Source: Flaviflagellibacter rhizophilus | Lineage (GTDB): Bacteria; Pseudomonadota; Alphaproteobacteria; Rhizobiales; Methylopilaceae | Length of the DNA stretch: 64,000 nucleotides | Direction: 5' to 3' | Assembly: GCF_033898525.1 (NCBI RefSeq) | Contig: NZ_JAXAFJ010000006.1 | Span: 62,001-126,000 of the forward strand | Part shown: positions 7,324 to 15,520 of the stretch, piece after piece | How positions within the stretch are numbered: position 1 is the stretch's first letter | Layout of the letters: each line of letters starts with the position of its first letter | Translations under genes and position numbers: made by a program | The notes under the pieces: generated by a model | Database searches by the model: none | The model's input: the letters and a program-made list of their open reading frames with translations, nothing else | What the model was told of the DNA's origin: nothing

Positions 7324-8937
7324 TCAACTGGCGCGACGAAGCCAGTCATCCTCTGCGTCGGCAGGAGGCAATGCGCTCATCACGCGGGAGGCGGGGAAGC
7401 CTACGGTGATCTCTGTACCCTCCCGCAGCTTGCTGCGAAGATCGAACGTGCCGCCGTGAAGGTCCACCAGGCCTTGCACGATGGGAAGACCCAGACCGGC
7501 GCCTTGCTCAGGCGTCTTGATGGCGATCGCACCCTGTCCGAACGAGGAGAGGACGATGGGGATCTCGTCTTCCGGTATGCCGGGGCCGGTGTCGCGCACG
7601 GAGATGAACTGGCCGCCATTCTCCAGCGAGCCGACCTCAAGCCTGATCTCACCGCCTTGCGGCGTGAACTTGATGGCGTTGGACAGCAGGTTCAGCGTGA
7701 TCTGGCGAATGGCGCGCTCATCGGCCCAGAGCGGTGACAATCCCGCATCCACCGTATTGTGGATGGTGAGACCCCGGTTCTTGGCCCGCAGCTTCAGCAG
7801 GTGGTGGCAGTCCTCGACCACATGACCAAGATTGACCGCCTCCTCGTTGAGTTCATAGCGGCCCGCTTCGATGCGCGAGAGATCGAGCAATTCGTTGATG
7901 AGATTCAGCAGATGCTCGCCACTGGCATGGATGTCCCCGGCGTATTCACGATAGGTCAGGTTGACGTGCGGCCCGAAGACTTCGCTCTTCAGCACCTCGG
8001 AGAAGCCCAGGATGGCGTTCAGCGGCGTCCGCAATTCGTGACTCATCGCCGCCAGGAAGCGTGACTTCGCGACATTCGCGCTTTCCGCGCGCCGCCGAGC
8101 CTCATCGGAGTTCGACTTCGCCTGCTCGAGCTCCCCGATCAAGGCGTCCTTCTCGGCGCGGAACTGCAGGGCCGTCAGCGAAGCGCGAAACAGCCTGCGG
8201 CCAAGAATGATGAAGAACAGCTGCGACAAGGGCGACAGCACAGCGAGAGCCCGAAGCTGGGGATCGGGCATCATCAGAAAGAAGATCGCCAGCCCTGCCG
8301 TGATCGGCAGCGAGGCACCGTAGACGAGCGGCCCCAGCGGGGCTGCAAGCATCACGCGGCTCGCGACGCCCAGCAGAAGCCCGAAGACGAGGAATATCGG
8401 CGCGCTGAGGCCTGGCTGATCGGCCAGTTGCAACACGATCAGCGCAAATGCCGTCGCGCTCGATGCTTCGCCGACGAGAAAGCGCCGACGCCATGCGGCA
8501 AGGGGCTCGCGCCGGCCGTCTTGCTTGCGGCTGAAACGCTGCGCGACGAACAGCACGGCTGCGTGCGTGCCCAGCACGGGAAGGAGCCACAGCGCGACTG
8601 CGGTCCAAGGCAACCACATCAGCAAGGCCGCAGCCATGCCGAGTTCGATGCCAAGGACAGGCACGGCCGCCGCGAGCCGGTTCTGGCAATAGGCGCGGGC
8701 CAGTTCCAGATCGAAGGCTGGCTGCGTGCCGGCTTCCGAAGTCAGGCGCGCGCGCGCTTCGCGCACTTTCTGCGTGACGTGACGGCGTTTCTCGCGGGCC
8801 TGAACGGCTTCGTCGCTCCCTGCCTCTGCGAGCCGGCGCCGGATCTCGTTCATCGTCCACGCAGCATCGTCCGTAGCAAGAAGAGGCTTGCCGGAACTTG
8901 GCAGACGATCGTCTATCTCATGCGCCATGGGGACCAC
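7324..8937 (-). CDS. membrane-bound sensor histidine kinase, PleC/DivJ-like
   Basis: 537 aa. The GTG at 8937 or the ATG at 8928 may be the start; neither has a strong ribosome site. A charged N-terminal helix (residues 25-75) precedes about six hydrophobic segments (90-250), then a coiled linker and a HisKA domain with MSHELRTPLNAILGFSE (phospho-acceptor His300). The FGP..YREYA segment after the H-box is typical of PleC/DivJ-type kinases that feed the DivK/CtrA cell-cycle circuit. The HATPase domain shows NLLSNAIKF (N box), DTGPGIP (G1) and GAGLGLPIV (G2). No receiver domain or partner regulator is adjacent, so its target is unknown. Confidence 0.88.
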   Translation of the reverse strand: MVPMAHEIDDRLPSSGKPLLATDDAAWTMNEIRRRLAEAGSDEAVQAREKRRHVTQKVREARARLTSEAGTQPAFDLELARAYCQNRLAAAVPVLGIELGMAAALLMWLPWTAVALWLLPVLGTHAAVLFVAQRFSRKQDGRREPLAAWRRRFLVGEASSATAFALIVLQLADQPGLSAPIFLVFGLLLGVASRVMLAAPLGPLVYGASLPITAGLAIFFLMMPDPQLRALAVLSPLSQLFFIILGRRLFRASLTALQFRAEKDALIGELEQAKSNSDEARRRAESANVAKSRFLAAMSHELRTPLNAILGFSEVLKSEVFGPHVNLTYREYAGDIHASGEHLLNLINELLDLSRIEAGRYELNEEAVNLGHVVEDCHHLLKLRAKNRGLTIHNTVDAGLSPLWADERAIRQITLNLLSNAIKFTPQGGEIRLEVGSLENGGQFISVRDTGPGIPEDEIPIVLSSFGQGAIAIKTPEQGAGLGLPIVQGLVDLHGGTFDLRSKLREGTEITVGFPASRVMSALPPADAEDDWLRRAS

Positions 8938-9118
8938 TTTACGTGGTCGGCATTAGGAACTGAAAACCTTAAGCCCGTGCTGAGCAACAGGGTTGACGAG
9001 ACCTTTCAGTATTGCCTCGGATACCAGACTCCAGTCGCGAGTGATTTTCCTCCTGACCGCGCAGGGGCGCGACCGGATACGCGTATCAAAGCCGAACCCG
9101 TGGAAGGAGGGGGCGCCG

Positions 9119-9277
9119 TTGTTCGGTCTGCTGAAGCGCACGATCCGTGTTCTCGCGGTTGCTGCCGCCCTGTCGTTGCCAAGCTTGGTAGGAGCGCTCT
9201 CCGGCACCGCCTGGGCGCACGATTGTTCGCATGCGCCGGTAGCAAAGGGGGGCGAAGCAGTTGATGCCCTGCATTGA
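9119..9277 (+). CDS. tiny secreted His/Cys peptide upstream of the metal-sensing sigma operon
   Basis: 52 aa from TTG 9119. The start is set by a very strong ribosome site, AAGGAGG at 9104-9110, 8 nt upstream. A basic n-region (LLKRTIR), a hydrophobic core (VLAVAAALSLPSLVGAL) and AWA form a good signal peptide. The predicted mature peptide is only HDCSHAPVAKGGEAVDALH, with three His, one Cys and three acidic residues, which could bind a metal. It ends 60 bp before an ECF sigma factor whose operon encodes a periplasmic metal-sensor-like protein, so a ligand or buffer role is plausible inference. No homologue is recalled. Confidence 0.55.
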   Translation: MFGLLKRTIRVLAVAAALSLPSLVGALSGTAWAHDCSHAPVAKGGEAVDALH

Positions 9278-9337
9278 AAGTGGCACCACAGCTGCGGCGA
9301 CAAGGATCCGGCGTGAGTTCCAGCCCCCGAATGTGCA

Positions 9338-9904
9338 ATGCTTAATGCCGCTTCCAGCGATGATGAGCTCATTGCACGGGCAGGACAGGGTGACGAGGCG
9401 GCCTTTGCTGTCCTCACGCGGCGCCACGCTGCACGGGCGCATGTTCTTGCCGCGCGGTTCCTCGGTTCCTCGTCCGATGCGGAAGATGTGGTTCAGGACG
9501 CGTTCTGGCGCGCGTGGAAGACAATGCCCGCCTGGCGACCGGGGGTCGCGGCCTTTCCCACATGGCTTCACCGCGTCGTCGTTAATCTCTGCATCGACCG
9601 GCAGCGCCGCGCACGTCTGCGCAAGTTCCTGCCGTTCCTCGACGGCCTGGACGCGCCGAGCGACGAGGTTGGCGCCGACCGGAAGTTCCAGAACAGCAGC
9701 GAGTTGCAGGCGGTGCTTGCCGACATACAGAAGCTTCCTCCACGTCAGAGGGCCGCTTTGCTGCTGGCCGCCGAAGGCGAACGAAGCAACCAAGAGATCG
9801 GGAACGTGCTGGAGATTAGCGAGAAAGCTGTCGAATCTCTTCTGGTCCGTGCGCGGCGAACCCTGCGGGCCAAGCTCCGGGAACGGGAGGAACTGAGCCA
9901 ATGA
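9338..9904 (+). CDS. ECF (extracytoplasmic function) RNA polymerase sigma factor
   Basis: 188 aa. Region 2 is visible as DELIARAGQGDEAAFAVLTRRH ... LGSSSDAEDVVQDAFWRAWKTMP with FPTWLHRVVVNLCIDRQRR, and region 4 as LPPRQRAALLLAAEGERSNQEIGNVLEISEKAVESLLVRARRTLR, including the helix-turn-helix that reads the -35 element. The stop overlaps the ATG of the next gene (ATGA), so it is coupled to its presumed anti-sigma factor. Together with the third gene this matches the CnrH/Y/X arrangement, in which the sigma factor is released on metal or envelope signals. ATG 9338 has only a weak ribosome site. Confidence 0.9.
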   Translation: MLNAASSDDELIARAGQGDEAAFAVLTRRHAARAHVLAARFLGSSSDAEDVVQDAFWRAWKTMPAWRPGVAAFPTWLHRVVVNLCIDRQRRARLRKFLPFLDGLDAPSDEVGADRKFQNSSELQAVLADIQKLPPRQRAALLLAAEGERSNQEIGNVLEISEKAVESLLVRARRTLRAKLREREELSQ

Positions 9905-10314
9905 CGATGACGGTCGCGCAGTTCGAAGATGCTCTGGATCGCTGCGGCGCTGATCTTTCGGTGTGGCCGGTCGGCCTTCGGGCCGAGGCGGCAGGATTGC
10001 TGAAAGCTGACCCTGCAGCCCGGCGCTCGCATGGTGAAGCGGAGCGGCTTGCGGGGGTGTTGTCCCAGGCCATGACAACGAGGCAGTTGACGGCTCCGCA
10101 GCTCGGACGTCTCGTCCAGGGACTTGAGACGCGGCGAAGGGCCCCGGCGCAGAAGCGGCTGTTCTCACAGCGCCAGCTCGCTGCCTTGCTTGGGCTTGGG
10201 ATCCTAGTTTTCAGCGCTGGTGCCTGGACCGGGTCGAGCGTCGCGCAGGATGTGCAGGAGGTGGAGATCGCCTTCGTGGATCTCGATGCGGCTGGGCTGG
10301 GGTTTGATCGTTGA
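9901..10314 (+). CDS. putative membrane anti-sigma factor
   Basis: 137 aa. It is coupled to the sigma gene by an ATGA overlap. The cytoplasmic N-terminal 95 residues are helical and contain the SVWPVGLRAEAAGLLKADPAARR segment common in alphaproteobacterial anti-sigma-like proteins. One transmembrane helix follows (LAALLGLGILVFSAGAW) with a short periplasmic tail. It probably sequesters the ECF sigma factor at the membrane. Assignment rests mainly on operon position and topology, since the sequence family is divergent. Confidence 0.75.
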   Translation: MTMTVAQFEDALDRCGADLSVWPVGLRAEAAGLLKADPAARRSHGEAERLAGVLSQAMTTRQLTAPQLGRLVQGLETRRRAPAQKRLFSQRQLAALLGLGILVFSAGAWTGSSVAQDVQEVEIAFVDLDAAGLGFDR

Positions 10315-10775
10315 GCCGCGACCGCATCCTGATCACAGTCTGCGTGCTGTCCCTAGTAGGTAACCTGTTCGCCGCCGGCTTCTTCCTGATGCCCCTGCTG
10401 ACGGGGCCAGACCAGAAGTTGGGGAGGCTCGTCTCGCTGGCCGGCATCAGTCGTGCTCCAGATGGATTGATGATCCGAATCGACCAGCGGCTTCAGGCTG
10501 ATCGAACCTCCATGGAGAACGCCTTTACCGAAATGCGTGCGGCGCGCGAGGCCGTGCGTGTGGAAATGCGAGCCGACCCGGTGGATCAGGCGCGGCTGGA
10601 TGCCGCCTTCCGAACACTGCGCGAGAAAACGAGCCTGCTTCAGGAACAGGTACAGATTTCCGTCGGCGCTGCAGTTAAGGACGCTCCTGCGGAGTTGAGG
10701 GCAGGGATCCGATCCCGCCATGCCGACAATGGCGAGGGCACGCAGACAAAACTCGGCGGTTCCACCGGGCAGTAG
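10311..10775 (+). CDS. periplasmic heavy-metal sensor-like protein (CnrX/Spy-like fold)
   Basis: 154 aa from TTG 10311, which overlaps the preceding TGA. An N-terminal signal anchor (ILITVCVLSLVGNLFAAGFFLMPLL) is followed by a periplasmic all-helical domain with the pattern MENAFTEMRAAREAVRVEMRADPVDQARLDAAFRTLREKTSLLQEQVQ, the signature layout of the periplasmic heavy-metal sensor family. In CnrYXH-type systems this protein controls the anti-sigma factor. Few obvious metal ligands (His, Cys, Met clusters) are present in the helical region, so the true signal may not be a metal. Confidence 0.75.
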   Translation: MSRDRILITVCVLSLVGNLFAAGFFLMPLLTGPDQKLGRLVSLAGISRAPDGLMIRIDQRLQADRTSMENAFTEMRAAREAVRVEMRADPVDQARLDAAFRTLREKTSLLQEQVQISVGAAVKDAPAELRAGIRSRHADNGEGTQTKLGGSTGQ

Positions 10776-10827
10776 ATTTGACCCACGCCGCGCGGGCACT
10801 ATGTTGGCGCCCTTCGCGAGGTCTGAC

Positions 10828-11943
10828 ATGCCGTTTACCAGGGACGATATCATCCGGGCGCTCAAGGCCGTGCCGGCACCTGACGGCCGAGGATCCTTGG
10901 CGGACTCGCCCGACCTGACCGAGATTTCCATCTTTGACGACAAGGTGTCGTTTGCGATCGTCACAACGGCGGAACGTGCCGCCTCGCTGGAGGCTCTTCG
11001 CAGCGCGGCCGAGGCCGCCGTGAAAGCGGTGCCCGGCGTGACGGGTGCGCTGGTTGCGCTGACAGGTGAGCGGCCTGCGGGGGCGGCCAAGCCGCCGCGT
11101 CCTCCCGCGCCGATGGCGGCTCCGCCGACGACCGGCAAAGCCGGAGCCGAGCTGGATGCCCGGCACATCATCGCTGTAGCCTCGGGGAAGGGCGGCGTCG
11201 GCAAATCCACCACGGCCGCGAACCTCGCTCTTGGTCTTGCCGCCAAGGGGCACAAGGTGGGACTGCTGGATGCCGACGTCTACGGACCCTCAGTTCCGGT
11301 GCTGTTCGGCGTGAACCACAAGCCTACGTCGAATGGCAAGATCATCGAGCCGGTTGAGGCTTACGGCATAAAGCTGATGTCGATCGGCTTCCTGATCGAG
11401 CAGGACACCGCCATGGTCTGGCGGGGGCCAATGGTAATGAGCGCCATCAGCCAGATGCTGAAGGACGTCAATTGGGGCAAGCTGGACGTCCTCGTGGTCG
11501 ACATGCCTCCCGGCACAGGCGACGCGCAACTGACCATGGCTCAGCAGACGCGCCTCTCAGGCGCCGTCATTGTATCGACGCCGCAGGACCTCGCGCTGGC
11601 TGATGCGCGCCGCGGCATTGCCATGTTCCGCAAAGTGGATGTGCCCATCCTCGGCATCATCGAGAACATGAGCTATTTCTGCTGCCCGAATTGCGGTCAC
11701 CGGACGGATCTGTTCGGGCACGGCGGCGCCGAGACCGAGGCCCGTCGTCTTGGTGTTTCGTTCCTTGGCGCGGTGCCCTTGCACTCGCGTATCCGGGAGC
11801 TATCCGATGCCGGCACGCCGGTTGTTGCGCTGGAGCCGCAGGGCGAGCACGCGAAGATGTACAGCTCGATCGCCGGAATGATCTGGCACCGACTCGAATC
11901 CGGTACGGGGCAACGCCCCGCGCCTCGGATCGTGGTTGAATAA
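10828..11943 (+). CDS. apbC: Fe-S cluster carrier ATPase ApbC/Mrp
   Basis: 371 aa. ATG 10828 (GAGG 6 nt upstream) is chosen because residues after it match the family N-terminus; a longer frame overlaps the previous gene. Residues 1-80 are an MIP18/DUF59 domain; an Ala/Pro linker follows; residues 112-360 are a deviant Walker P-loop ATPase with GKGGVGKST (120-128), DADVYGPS and VVDMPPGTGD. CPNC at 285-288 is the cluster-bridging CxxC at the dimer interface. The protein binds and transfers Fe-S clusters to apo-enzymes. It heads a run of genes ending in a DUF971 protein. Confidence 0.93.
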   Translation: MPFTRDDIIRALKAVPAPDGRGSLADSPDLTEISIFDDKVSFAIVTTAERAASLEALRSAAEAAVKAVPGVTGALVALTGERPAGAAKPPRPPAPMAAPPTTGKAGAELDARHIIAVASGKGGVGKSTTAANLALGLAAKGHKVGLLDADVYGPSVPVLFGVNHKPTSNGKIIEPVEAYGIKLMSIGFLIEQDTAMVWRGPMVMSAISQMLKDVNWGKLDVLVVDMPPGTGDAQLTMAQQTRLSGAVIVSTPQDLALADARRGIAMFRKVDVPILGIIENMSYFCCPNCGHRTDLFGHGGAETEARRLGVSFLGAVPLHSRIRELSDAGTPVVALEPQGEHAKMYSSIAGMIWHRLESGTGQRPAPRIVVE

Positions 11944-12006
11944 CAGCCGCTACGCTTGCGTCGTAGCCTCGGCAGTTCACTCGCACGCGATAGGAAGGCG
12001 GAAGCC

Positions 12007-12774
12007 ATGAAGGCGGCAGAAATGGTTCAGATGCCAAACAGACTGGCTGACATCTCGCACGACCGGACTGCGGTGTTCCTCGACGTGGACGGCACTCTGC
12101 TGAACATCGCGGAGCGTCCCGAAGGCGTCGTCGTTCCGGAGGATTTGCCGCGGACGCTCGATCGGCTTCGCGAGGCCTGTGGCGGTGCGCTCGCGCTGGT
12201 GACGGGGCGGGAGATCGCGACCGTCGACGGGTTCTTCGCGCCGCTGCGCCTCGCCGTCGCGGGCGTGCATGGAGCTGAGATTCGTCTGGCGGACGGCCGG
12301 GACGTTGGTCTTCCCCCACACCCGCATCTTGCCGAAGTCACGGCGCGCCTTCAGTCCTTTGTGGAGCGTAACGAAGGCTTGATCCTCGAGAAGAAGGGCC
12401 GCGCTGTGGCGATCCATTTTCGCCAGGTGCCGGAACTCTGCCAAGCTGTCGAGAACGTGGCGCGCGAGGCCCTGAGTCTTGCCGATGACGGGCTTGAGCT
12501 TCAACTCGGAAAGATGGTCGTCGAACTCCGTCCGGCACGCGCGGACAAGGGAGCAGCGATCGACATCTTCATGGAGACCGAGCCGTTCCGGGGTCGGGAG
12601 CCATTGTTCATTGGCGATGACTGGACGGATGAATCCGCCTTTCAAGCGGTGAACGCACGTGGCGGGCGCTCGATCCGCGTGGGCCGCGACATACGGCCGA
12701 CGGAGGCGAAAGAGAATCTTCCGGACGCAGATGCGGTGCGGGAATGGCTGGCCCGGATGGCCGGGCAGGTTTAA
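12007..12774 (+). CDS. otsB: trehalose-6-phosphate phosphatase
   Basis: 255 aa. ATG 12007 has AGGAAGG 8 nt upstream. It is a HAD-superfamily phosphatase: motif I DVDGT at 26-30 (nucleophile Asp26), a VTGRE motif, and motif IV GDDWTDESAF. It removes the phosphate from trehalose-6-phosphate, the second step of the OtsAB route to trehalose, an osmo- and desiccation protectant. The order otsB-otsA with about 70 bp between them suggests one operon with otsA. Confidence 0.93.
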   Translation: MKAAEMVQMPNRLADISHDRTAVFLDVDGTLLNIAERPEGVVVPEDLPRTLDRLREACGGALALVTGREIATVDGFFAPLRLAVAGVHGAEIRLADGRDVGLPPHPHLAEVTARLQSFVERNEGLILEKKGRAVAIHFRQVPELCQAVENVAREALSLADDGLELQLGKMVVELRPARADKGAAIDIFMETEPFRGREPLFIGDDWTDESAFQAVNARGGRSIRVGRDIRPTEAKENLPDADAVREWLARMAGQV

Positions 12775-12843
12775 AACACTAATTAGCGGCGTCGTGACTG
12801 CGCCCGTCCGGGTGGCGTTCTTCGCTTAGGAAGGATTTCGAGT

Positions 12844-14262
12844 TTGGCGCGTCTGGTTGTCGTCTCGAACCGTGTTCCCGTTCCCAGCGCCAAGGGTGGC
12901 ACTGCGGCCGCGGGAGGGTTGGCCGTTGCGCTTGAGGCAGCGCTCAAGAGCCGTGGCGGCTTGTGGTTCGGCTGGTCAGGAAAAACGAGCGGCGATCGTG
13001 AGATCGAATGGCTGGAAATTCGCGACCACGGTAATGTGACCTATGCCGTGGCCGATCTGAACCGGCGCGATGTCGATGAATACTACACCGGGTTCGCCAA
13101 TCGCGCGCTCTGGCCGCTCTGCCACTACCGGCTCGACCTGACCGACTTCTCCCGCAAAGACATGGCGGGCTATTTTCGGGTGAACCGATCGTTTGCCCGA
13201 CTCCTGGCACCATTGCTGAGGCCGGATGATCTCATCTGGGTCCACGATTATCACCTGATCCCGCTGGCCGCGGAACTCCGGCATATGGGGGTCAAGAACC
13301 GCATCGGTTTCTTCCACCACATACCCTGGCCGCCGGCAGACGTTCTTTCCACGCTTCCCGTCCACGACACCATCATGCGTGGGCTCGCGGCGTACGACCT
13401 CGTTGGTTTCCAGACCGACTACGACGTGGAGAACTTTGCGGGCTGCATGATCCGCGAGGGCTTCGGCAAATCGCTCGGCCATGGCTGGTTCGAGAGCTAC
13501 GGCCACAAGTTCCAGGTCGGCAACTTCGCGATCGGTATCGATACCCAGACCTTCGTCGCCATGGCGGAGGAGGGCATGAAGAACTCCATCGTGAAGCGCA
13601 CCTGTGACAGCCTGCGCAATTGCGATCTGGTGATCGGCGTCGACCGTCTCGATTATTCGAAAGGCATCGGCCAGCGCATCGAGGCCTTTTCGCGCTTCTG
13701 CGAGATGAGCCCGAGCGCGAAGGGGCAGGTGACTTTCCTGCAAATCACGCCCAAATCGCGGTCCGAAGTTCCCGAATATGCGCAGATGCAGCGCGATATC
13801 GCCGAATTGACCGGGCGCGTGAACGGATCATTGGGCGATGTCGACTGGACGCCGATCCGGTACGTCAACAAGACGCTGGGCCGAGGGGCTCTCGCGGGAC
13901 TTTATCGGATCGCCAAAGCCGGTCTGGTGACGCCCTTGCGGGACGGCATGAATCTCGTAGCCAAGGAATATGTGGCTGCCCAGGACCCCACCGATCCTGG
14001 AGTGCTGGTGCTCTCACGCTTCGCAGGCGCGGCCCGCGAGATGGACGGTGCGTTGATCGTCAATCCGTACGATGTGGAGGCAACCGCGAACGCAATAGGG
14101 CGGGCCATCTCGATGCCGGTCGAAGCCCGGCGTGAGCGCTATAATTCCATGATGCCGAAGCTCCTGGAGCACGATGTGGCGGCTTGGTGCCGCGATTTCC
14201 TCGATGTGCTCTCGGCCAATGAGGAGTTCGAGCCGGAAGCTGGGCTGCGCGCGCTCAATTGA
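12844..14262 (+). CDS. otsA: alpha,alpha-trehalose-phosphate synthase (UDP-forming)
   Basis: 472 aa from TTG 12844 with AGGAAGGA upstream. It is a GT20 family enzyme joining UDP-glucose and glucose-6-phosphate. Visible hallmarks are VVVSNRVPVP with the following Gly-rich glucose-6-phosphate loop, WVHDYHLIPLAAELR, IGFFHHIPWP, DRLDYSKGIGQR and LRDGMNLVAKEYVA. The length matches E. coli OtsA (about 470). The first catalytic step of trehalose synthesis lies here, directly downstream of otsB. Confidence 0.95.
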   Translation: MARLVVVSNRVPVPSAKGGTAAAGGLAVALEAALKSRGGLWFGWSGKTSGDREIEWLEIRDHGNVTYAVADLNRRDVDEYYTGFANRALWPLCHYRLDLTDFSRKDMAGYFRVNRSFARLLAPLLRPDDLIWVHDYHLIPLAAELRHMGVKNRIGFFHHIPWPPADVLSTLPVHDTIMRGLAAYDLVGFQTDYDVENFAGCMIREGFGKSLGHGWFESYGHKFQVGNFAIGIDTQTFVAMAEEGMKNSIVKRTCDSLRNCDLVIGVDRLDYSKGIGQRIEAFSRFCEMSPSAKGQVTFLQITPKSRSEVPEYAQMQRDIAELTGRVNGSLGDVDWTPIRYVNKTLGRGALAGLYRIAKAGLVTPLRDGMNLVAKEYVAAQDPTDPGVLVLSRFAGAAREMDGALIVNPYDVEATANAIGRAISMPVEARRERYNSMMPKLLEHDVAAWCRDFLDVLSANEEFEPEAGLRALN

Positions 14263-14272
14263 TGGCACCGCT

Positions 14273-14635
14273 ATGAGCGACACACAGCAGCCCTGGCCCG
14301 TCGAGATCAGGGTCATTCAGGACCGGCGGACCCTCCAGATCGGTTACGACGACGGGCGCACCGACGAACTCGATGCGGAGTATCTGCGCGTGGAAAGCCC
14401 AAGCGCCGAGGTGCAGGGGCATTCGCCCGACCAGAAGACCATCGTGGACCGAAAGAAGGACGTCCGCATCATGGCGGTGCAGCCCGTCGGGTCGTACGCG
14501 GTCCGGCTGGACTTCAGCGACGGTCACACCACGGGCATTTTCACCTGGAGCTATCTACGCGGACTCGTTGATCGCCGCGAACTGATCTGGGGCGAATACC
14601 TGAAGAAACTCGCGGAGCTTGGCCTGAGCCGCTGA
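14273..14635 (+). CDS. DUF971 (gamma-butyrobetaine hydroxylase-like N-terminal domain) protein
   Basis: 120 aa from ATG 14273, 10 bp after otsA. The sequence WPVEIRVIQDRRTLQIGYDDGRTDELDAEYLRVESPSAE ... GSYAVRLDFSDGHTTGIFTWSYLRGL is a clear DUF971 domain. In plant HCF101 a DUF971 domain is fused behind a DUF59 plus Mrp-type P-loop ATPase, and here the ApbC ATPase lies three genes upstream on the same strand, so a role in Fe-S cluster transfer is suggested. That functional link is inference. An intrinsic terminator follows. Confidence 0.88.
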   Translation: MSDTQQPWPVEIRVIQDRRTLQIGYDDGRTDELDAEYLRVESPSAEVQGHSPDQKTIVDRKKDVRIMAVQPVGSYAVRLDFSDGHTTGIFTWSYLRGLVDRRELIWGEYLKKLAELGLSR

Positions 14636-14643
14636 CGCTGAAC

Positions 14644-14674
14644 GAAGGCCGGGCCCGCACGCCGGCCTTCCTTT
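14644..14674. terminator. bidirectional terminator between convergent genes
   Basis: GAAGGCCGG (14644-14652) pairs perfectly with CCGGCCTTC (14662-14670), followed by a T-rich CTTTC. It separates the DUF971 gene from the oppositely oriented L,D-transpeptidase. Confidence 0.75.
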
Positions 14675-14687
14675 CAGACACGATCGC

Positions 14688-15272
14688 TCAGCGCTGGACG
14701 ACGACCCTGGCGCCAACCTTCACACGCTCATAGAGATCCGCGACGTCTTCATTCGTCATGCGGAAACAGCCTGAGGAGACGGCCTGTCCGATGGTCTGTG
14801 GCTCGTTGGAGCCATGGATGCGATAGATCGTCGACCCGAGATACATGGCCCGCGCACCGAGCGGGTTGTTCGGTCCACCCGGCATGAAGCGGGGAAGATC
14901 CGGCCGCCGCTTCAGCATCTCCGCGGGCGGGCGCCAGTCCGGCCATTCGCGCTTCATTGTCACGGAATGCACTCCGCCCCACTGGAAGCCGTCTCGCCCT
15001 ACGCCGATGCCATAGCGAAGCGCGGAGCCGTCCGTCTGTATGAGATACAGACGGCGTTCCGTGGTGTTCACGACGATGGTGCCGGGCTTGTGCTTTCCGG
15101 CAGGCGCGGCGACGATCTCGCGCGGGATCGGTGAAGCTGCGACTGAGGACGAGCGGTAACGCGCCGTGATCGTCTGTCCGGAATTCGGATCGACCATGAT
15201 GCCGGCAGCACTGGCGGTGCCACATGCAAGCGCCGCTGTGGCGGCAACTAAGCTCAAGAATCCAAGGCGCAT
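14688..15272 (-). CDS. exported L,D-transpeptidase (YkuD family)
   Basis: 194 aa. The ATG at 15272 has GGGAGGT 8 nt upstream; a longer frame lacks such a site. A signal peptide (MRLGFLSLVAATAALACGTASA) precedes a YkuD domain: TIVVNTTERRLYLIQ, then catalytic IHGSNEPQTIG with His153 and SSGCFRM with Cys169. These enzymes form 3-3 peptidoglycan crosslinks or anchor lipoproteins to the wall. The length is typical of the single-domain alphaproteobacterial members. It is the last core gene before the tRNA-Val island. Confidence 0.9.
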   Translation of the reverse strand: MRLGFLSLVAATAALACGTASAAGIMVDPNSGQTITARYRSSSVAASPIPREIVAAPAGKHKPGTIVVNTTERRLYLIQTDGSALRYGIGVGRDGFQWGGVHSVTMKREWPDWRPPAEMLKRRPDLPRFMPGGPNNPLGARAMYLGSTIYRIHGSNEPQTIGQAVSSGCFRMTNEDVADLYERVKVGARVVVQR

Positions 15273-15416
15273 CTGGAGACCTCCCGGCGGCACGAACGGC
15301 CGAAGAAGAAGCCACTTAGAGAGCACCGCGTGTTGAACTCAATCGCGAAGCACCCGGACAGGCCACATTGCAGCCACAGTGTGACGTGCGCGCAACTTGA
15401 TCCGAGTTTTCAGGAT

Positions 15417-15520
15417 GGATGGTGGGCGCACGGTTGGGATTGAACCAACGACCCCACCCGTGTCAAGGGTGTGCTCTCCCGCTGAGCTACGCGCCCATCC
15501 GATGCGCTTTCTAGGGGTGC
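15417..15520. repeat. left copy of the 102-104 bp direct repeat bracketing the island
   Basis: From GGATGGTGGG to CTAGGGGTGC this stretch is almost identical to 22349-22450. Only three differences are seen: 2 extra nt (GC) in the tRNA acceptor part, one base in the anticodon, and one T/C in the tRNA 5' flank. Beyond both ends the sequences diverge at once. Confidence 0.85.
15420..15496 (-). tRNA. tRNA-Val (GAC), with 2 extra nt in the 3' acceptor strand; possible pseudo-tRNA
   Basis: The 5' acceptor is GGGCGCG, the D-arm is GCTC/GAGC, the anticodon stem CACCC/GGGTG encloses TTGACAC (anticodon GAC), and the T-arm is GTTGG-TTCAATC-CCAAC. CCA is encoded. Between the T-stem and the discriminator there are 9 nt (CGTGCGCCC) instead of 7, so the acceptor pairs only with a 2-nt bulge. 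The right-hand copy at 22352 has the canonical 7. Whether this copy is charged and used is uncertain. Confidence 0.75.

Noticed and set aside
9086..10168. 360-codon open frame on the minus strand opposite the sigma/anti-sigma genes
   Set aside because: Low-complexity Arg/Pro/Ser translation without domains, mirroring high-GC coding sequence on the plus strand, where three genes have clear families and overlaps.
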